Origin: an uncultured Clostridia bacterium
GTDB taxonomy: Bacteria > Bacillota > Clostridia > TANB77 > CAG-508
Direction: 5' to 3'
Length of the DNA stretch: 15,390 nt
Assembly: GCA_934141605.1 (NCBI GenBank)
Contig: CAKPCL010000016.1
Span: 1 to 15,390 of the forward strand
Shown here piece by piece: positions 12,490 to 15,390 of the stretch; the first letter of the stretch is position 1; the number at the start of each line of letters is the position of its first letter. The translations under genes were made by a program, and so were the position numbers. The notes beneath the pieces were generated by a model, which was not told where the DNA came from, ran no database searches, and saw only the letters and a list, made by a program, of their open reading frames with translations.

Positions 12490-12891
12490 TTATCTTTTTG
12501 AGAATTGTGGAGCTTTTCTAGCTTTTTTAAGACCGTATTTTTTTCTTTCTTTCATACGAGGATCTCTTGTTAAGAATCCGTTTGTTTTTAAAGCAGGTCT
12601 AAATTCACTATTAGCTTCATTTAAAGCTCTAGCAATACCATGTCTGATTGCTCCAGCTTGACCTGTAAATCCTCCACCTTGAACTGAACAAATAACATCA
12701 TATTTATCAGTTGTGTTTGTAACTGTAAGTGGTTGTCTTACTATAACTTTTAAAGTTTCTAATCCGAAAAATTCATCAATATCTTTACCATTAATAGTTA
12801 TTTTTCCAGATCCTTCTACTAATCTAACTCTGGCAATTGAAGATTTTCTTCTTCCTGTTCCAGTGTAAACTATTTTTTCTGATTTAGCCAT
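12490..12891 (-). CDS. rpsI: 30S ribosomal protein S9
   Basis: Small-subunit head protein whose C-terminal tail reaches the P-site tRNA. The 133-residue product has the S9 pattern: YTGTGRRKSSIARVRLVEG near 9-27, GGGFTGQAGAIRHGIARAL, and the C-terminal GFLTRDPRMKERKKYGLKK ending in the usual KAPQFSKR with the terminal Lys-Arg that contacts tRNA. It is translated from an AGGAGG-type site inside the 3' end of rplM, one base past that gene's stop codon, so the two are tightly coupled. The convergent transpeptidase gene shares its terminator. Confidence 0.97.
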   Translation of the reverse strand: MAKSEKIVYTGTGRRKSSIARVRLVEGSGKITINGKDIDEFFGLETLKVIVRQPLTVTNTTDKYDVICSVQGGGFTGQAGAIRHGIARALNEANSEFRPALKTNGFLTRDPRMKERKKYGLKKARKAPQFSKR

Positions 12892-12892
12892 A

Positions 12893-13330
12893 TTATTTTA
12901 CCTCCCATACTTCTGGTTTTTGTGCTTGATTTTCATGTTCTGCTCCTGCATAAACTCTTAATTTTTTAAGTTGAGCTCTTCCTAAAGAGTTGTGTGGTAA
13001 CATTCCTTTAATAGCTAATGTCATAGCTTTTTCTGGATTTTTTTCTAACATTACTCTTGCTGGAGTTTCTTTCATTCCACCAATGTATCCTGAGTGGTGT
13101 CTATAAATTTTTTGATCCATTTTGTTTCCTGTTAAAATAACGTCTTTAGCATTTAATACTATAACGTGATCACCTGTATCGATATTAGGTGTAAATGTTG
13201 GTTTGTGTTTTCCTCTTAATAATTTTGCAGCTTCTGTTGCAACTCTACCTAATGGTTTGTTTGCTGCATCAATTATGTACCATTTGCTTTCTATTTCAGC
13301 CTTCTTTGGGCTATATGTTGTATTATTCAT
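12893..13330 (-). CDS. rplM: 50S ribosomal protein L13
   Basis: Early-assembly large-subunit protein. The 145 residues include WYIIDAANKPLGRVATEAAK, the family hallmark region, then LRGKHKPTFTPNIDTGDHVI, YRHHSGYIGGMKE and GMLPHNSLGRAQLKKLRVYA. Length is normal. ATG at 13330 is preceded by AGGAGGG, with 11 bases between them that form a perfect palindrome GGTAAT-A-ATTACC (13331-13343, overlapping the ribosome binding site). It heads the two-gene rplM-rpsI operon, with a promoter and a structured leader upstream. Confidence 0.97.
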   Translation of the reverse strand: MNNTTYSPKKAEIESKWYIIDAANKPLGRVATEAAKLLRGKHKPTFTPNIDTGDHVIVLNAKDVILTGNKMDQKIYRHHSGYIGGMKETPARVMLEKNPEKAMTLAIKGMLPHNSLGRAQLKKLRVYAGAEHENQAQKPEVWEVK

Positions 13331-13368
13331 GGTAATAATTACCCTCCTATTTATATATTTTTTATTTT

Positions 13369-13417
13369 ATGATATTTAAATAAAAACCACCGGGGAGAAG
13401 TTTTATATTTAAATCAT
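13369..13417 (-). promoter_or_regulatory. Leader hairpin of rplM-rpsI (possible L13 leader)
   Basis: In the rplM 5' leader, ATGATTTAAATATAAAAC and GTTTTTATTTAAATATCAT pair with small bulges around a C/G-rich loop (CTCCCCGGTG). This roughly 49-base hairpin fits the place and style of ribosomal-protein autoregulatory leaders. Whether it matches the known L13 leader families needs a covariance-model search. Confidence 0.5.
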
Positions 13418-13438
13418 ATTCTAACATAATGCTTAAAT

Positions 13439-13467
13439 ATTTTATTACAAAAATATATATTTGTCAA
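13439..13467 (-). promoter_or_regulatory. Promoter of rplM-rpsI
   Basis: On the minus strand, TTGACA (13467-13462), 17-base spacer, TAAAAT (13444-13439). It predicts a leader of about 100 bases that includes the hairpin. Confidence 0.75.
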
Positions 13468-13494
13468 TGATTTTTGCAAAATTTGTAAAAACTA

Positions 13495-13523
13495 TTGCTA
13501 AAATTTTGAATAAAAATTATAAT
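13495..13523 (+). promoter_or_regulatory. Promoter of the SpoVB/MurJ-like gene
   Basis: TTGCTA (13495-13500), 17-base spacer, TATAAT (13518-13523), giving a leader of about 80 bases. It is divergent from the rplM promoter, with the two -35 boxes 27 bases apart. Confidence 0.65.
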
Positions 13524-13609
13524 ATTAGAGAAAAGCTGATATTTTATAAGCATAATATATGAATAATTTAAATAGTAATTAGTAATGAATTTGAAACAAA
13601 GGAGGAAAA

Positions 13610-15265
13610 ATGATAAAAATTAGTAATAAAAATAGAGAAAAAAACAAAGCAAATAATGGAACTTCAAAAGAAGGATTTATGCAAGGAGTTATAACATTAA
13701 TGTTTTCACAAGTTCTAATTAAAATATTAGGATTAGTTTATACATTATATTTAACTAATAGACAAGGCTTTGGAGATAAAGGAAATGGAATATGTGCAAG
13801 TGGATATCAAATATATGCGTTGTTACTTACAATATCTTCAATAGGAGTTCCAAGTGCAATTTCAAAATTAGTTTCAGAAAGAGTTGCAGTAGGAGATAAT
13901 AAAGGTGCACATAGAATTTTTAAAATAGCATTTGCAACATTTGCAATAATAGGTTTGGTAGGAAGTTTGTTATTGTTTTTTGGAGCAAATATTATAGCAA
14001 ATCAATGGTTACAAATACCAGATGCGGAAATGACATTAGTTGCATTATCACCAGCTATATTTTTTGTTACTGTGGCATCAGTTATGAGAGGATATTTTAA
14101 TGGTAGACAAAAAATAAGTGTAGGTGCAAAATCTCAGACTTTAGAACAAGTATTTAAGACATTGCTTACAATTATAGTTGTTGAAATTGTTGCTATATTA
14201 TCAAATGTTTCAACTGAGTGGATGGCAGCAGGAGCAAATTTAGCAACAACACTAGCAACATTTTTAGGATTTAGTTATTTATTTTTATATTATAGGTCTG
14301 AAAGAAAAGAAATTGGTATAGAAATAAAAAATACAGTAAATTATAAATATGAAAGAGTATCAACAATAATAAAAAGAATTTTATTAGTTTCAATTCCAAT
14401 AACTTTAACCGCAATAATGTCATCAATAAATAAAAATGTTGATTCATTTACGGTTGTAAGAAATTTGAAGGCTTTTATGCCAGAGGATCAAGCAACAGCT
14501 TTATATGGAATTTTAGGTGGAAAAGTTGATACATTAACAAGTTTGCCATTGGCTATAAATGTAGCTTTTGCTACTGCATTAGTTCCAGCTATATCAGCCG
14601 CTAAAGCTAGAAATGATAGTAAAACAATAACAGAAAAAACATCATTTTCTTTGTTAATTTCAATGTTAATTGGTTTACCTTGTACAGTTGGTATGTTTAT
14701 TTTTGCACAACCTATTTTGAATTTATTGTTCCCAAATGCAAATGATGGAGCATTAATATTACAAATAAGTGCATTGACAATAATTTTTACAATTTTAGAC
14801 CAGACTATAAATGGAGCATTACAAGGATTTGGAAAATTGATGATCCCAACAATATCATTAGCAACTGGTGTGTTTATAAAATTTATTTTTAACATTACAT
14901 TAATTAAAATTCCAAGTATTGGAGTTTACGGAGCTGCTTGGGGTTCAGTTGCTTGTCATTTGGTTGCTTTTTGCATAGCTTTTACATTATTAAGAAAAAA
15001 CATTAAGTTGAATTTGACATTTTCAAAATTTGTAATAAAACCAGTTATAGCAATAGCAATTATGGGAATATGTTCATATTTTACATATTTAGCTTTAAAA
15101 GGAATAATAATTGAAAAAATGGCTACAATAATAGCGATAACTGTGGCAGTAATTGTATATGTATTATCTGTAATAATTTTAAAAGTCTTTACTAAAGAGG
15201 AAATAAAAATGTTGCCAGCAGGTGATAAAATAGTTAGAATTTTAGAAAAAATTAAAATTTATTAG
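13610..15265 (+). CDS. SpoVB/MurJ-like lipid flippase (MOP superfamily)
   Basis: Integral membrane transporter of the polysaccharide-export/MurJ/SpoVB group, expected to flip undecaprenyl-linked cell-wall or polysaccharide precursors. The 551 residues are nearly all membrane helices, about 14 by eye, after a short basic N-terminus (to about 22). Family marks are MFSQVLIKILGLVYTLYLTN near the first helix, GYQIYALLLTISSIGVPSAI, SKLVSER, ASVMRGYFNGRQ, and 'LPLAINVAFATALVPAISAA' in the second half. The length and helix count fit SpoVB and related YabM/YkvU proteins (about 520-550). In sporulating relatives SpoVB acts in spore cortex synthesis, which fits the neighbourhood, but a vegetative wall role is equally possible. 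AAAGGAGG precedes the ATG. Confidence 0.88.
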   Translation: MIKISNKNREKNKANNGTSKEGFMQGVITLMFSQVLIKILGLVYTLYLTNRQGFGDKGNGICASGYQIYALLLTISSIGVPSAISKLVSERVAVGDNKGAHRIFKIAFATFAIIGLVGSLLLFFGANIIANQWLQIPDAEMTLVALSPAIFFVTVASVMRGYFNGRQKISVGAKSQTLEQVFKTLLTIIVVEIVAILSNVSTEWMAAGANLATTLATFLGFSYLFLYYRSERKEIGIEIKNTVNYKYERVSTIIKRILLVSIPITLTAIMSSINKNVDSFTVVRNLKAFMPEDQATALYGILGGKVDTLTSLPLAINVAFATALVPAISAAKARNDSKTITEKTSFSLLISMLIGLPCTVGMFIFAQPILNLLFPNANDGALILQISALTIIFTILDQTINGALQGFGKLMIPTISLATGVFIKFIFNITLIKIPSIGVYGAAWGSVACHLVAFCIAFTLLRKNIKLNLTFSKFVIKPVIAIAIMGICSYFTYLALKGIIIEKMATIIAITVAVIVYVLSVIILKVFTKEEIKMLPAGDKIVRILEKIKIY

Positions 15266-15381
15266 AAAAAAAGAAGGATTTTAGCGAAAGTTGGCGAATA
15301 GTGTTATTAGAAAGTACAGTTATTGCTTAGTTCAGGCGATAAAAGTACATAAATTTTTAAATCTTATAGGAGGTAATTTAA

Positions 15382-15390
15382 ATGAACAAA
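15382..15390 (+). CDS. Start of a gene cut by the window edge
   Basis: ATG AAC AAA (Met-Asn-Lys) at the very end, preceded by AGGAGGT (15369-15375) at good spacing. Nothing can be said about the product. The preceding gap (15266-15381) has only a weak hairpin, TTATTGC with GCGATAA, and no clear terminator or promoter. Confidence 0.6.

Noticed and set aside
15266..15381. Terminator after the flippase gene
   Set aside because: Only a weak TTATTGC/GCGATAA stem without a clean T run, so it is not listed as a terminator.

Overview
The window looks like a low-GC chromosome segment from an endospore-forming member of the Clostridia. The base composition is strongly AT-rich, ribosome binding sites of the AGGAGG type precede nearly every gene, and many promoters match the housekeeping -35/-10 pattern. 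Spo0A, a SipL-type DUF3794+LysM protein, YunB and a SpoVB/MurJ-like flippase are present. SipL is characteristic of Clostridia rather than Bacilli. No species assignment is attempted.

Layout. 1-1172 holds the rpsF-ssb-rpsR operon, ending in a rho-independent terminator. 1173-2307 holds one minus-strand PemK/MazF-fold gene with its own promoter and terminator. It lies between two identical 49-bp direct repeats, each carrying the last two codons, stop and terminator of rpsR, so the block looks like an inserted cassette. 2325-3167 is an unrecognised minus-strand protein built of two tandem homologous halves. 3311-6478 is a plus-strand run: a YnbB-type PLP enzyme, a BaiN/HI0933-type flavoprotein and a YigZ-family protein. 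6641-7459 is spo0A.

7460-8170 is a strip of small elements. It contains a decayed 3' fragment of a second spo0A, then a convincing type I toxin-antitoxin locus, then a 27-residue amphipathic peptide gene on the minus strand with its own promoter and terminator. The toxin-antitoxin locus has a 40-aa membrane peptide, a hairpin masking its ribosome binding site, a convergent antisense RNA with a perfect consensus promoter, and a shared bidirectional terminator. The leaders and promoters of the toxin mRNA and the antisense RNA are homologous to each other.

8219-10822 is mainly sporulation-related: a small protein resembling V-ATPase subunit F, sipL, and yunB interrupted by a one-base frameshift. 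10870-12445 holds dtd and an L,D-transpeptidase with an Asn/Thr-rich repeat tail. 12490-13330 is the convergent rplM-rpsI operon with a structured leader. 13610-15265 is a SpoVB/MurJ-like lipid flippase, and the window ends at the first codons of another gene.

The most interesting regions are the type I toxin-antitoxin locus (7628-7960), the direct-repeat-bounded PemK-like cassette (1124-2307), the spo0A remnant (7521-7611) and the 27-aa peptide gene (8014-8097). All calls come from reading the sequence; no database search was run.
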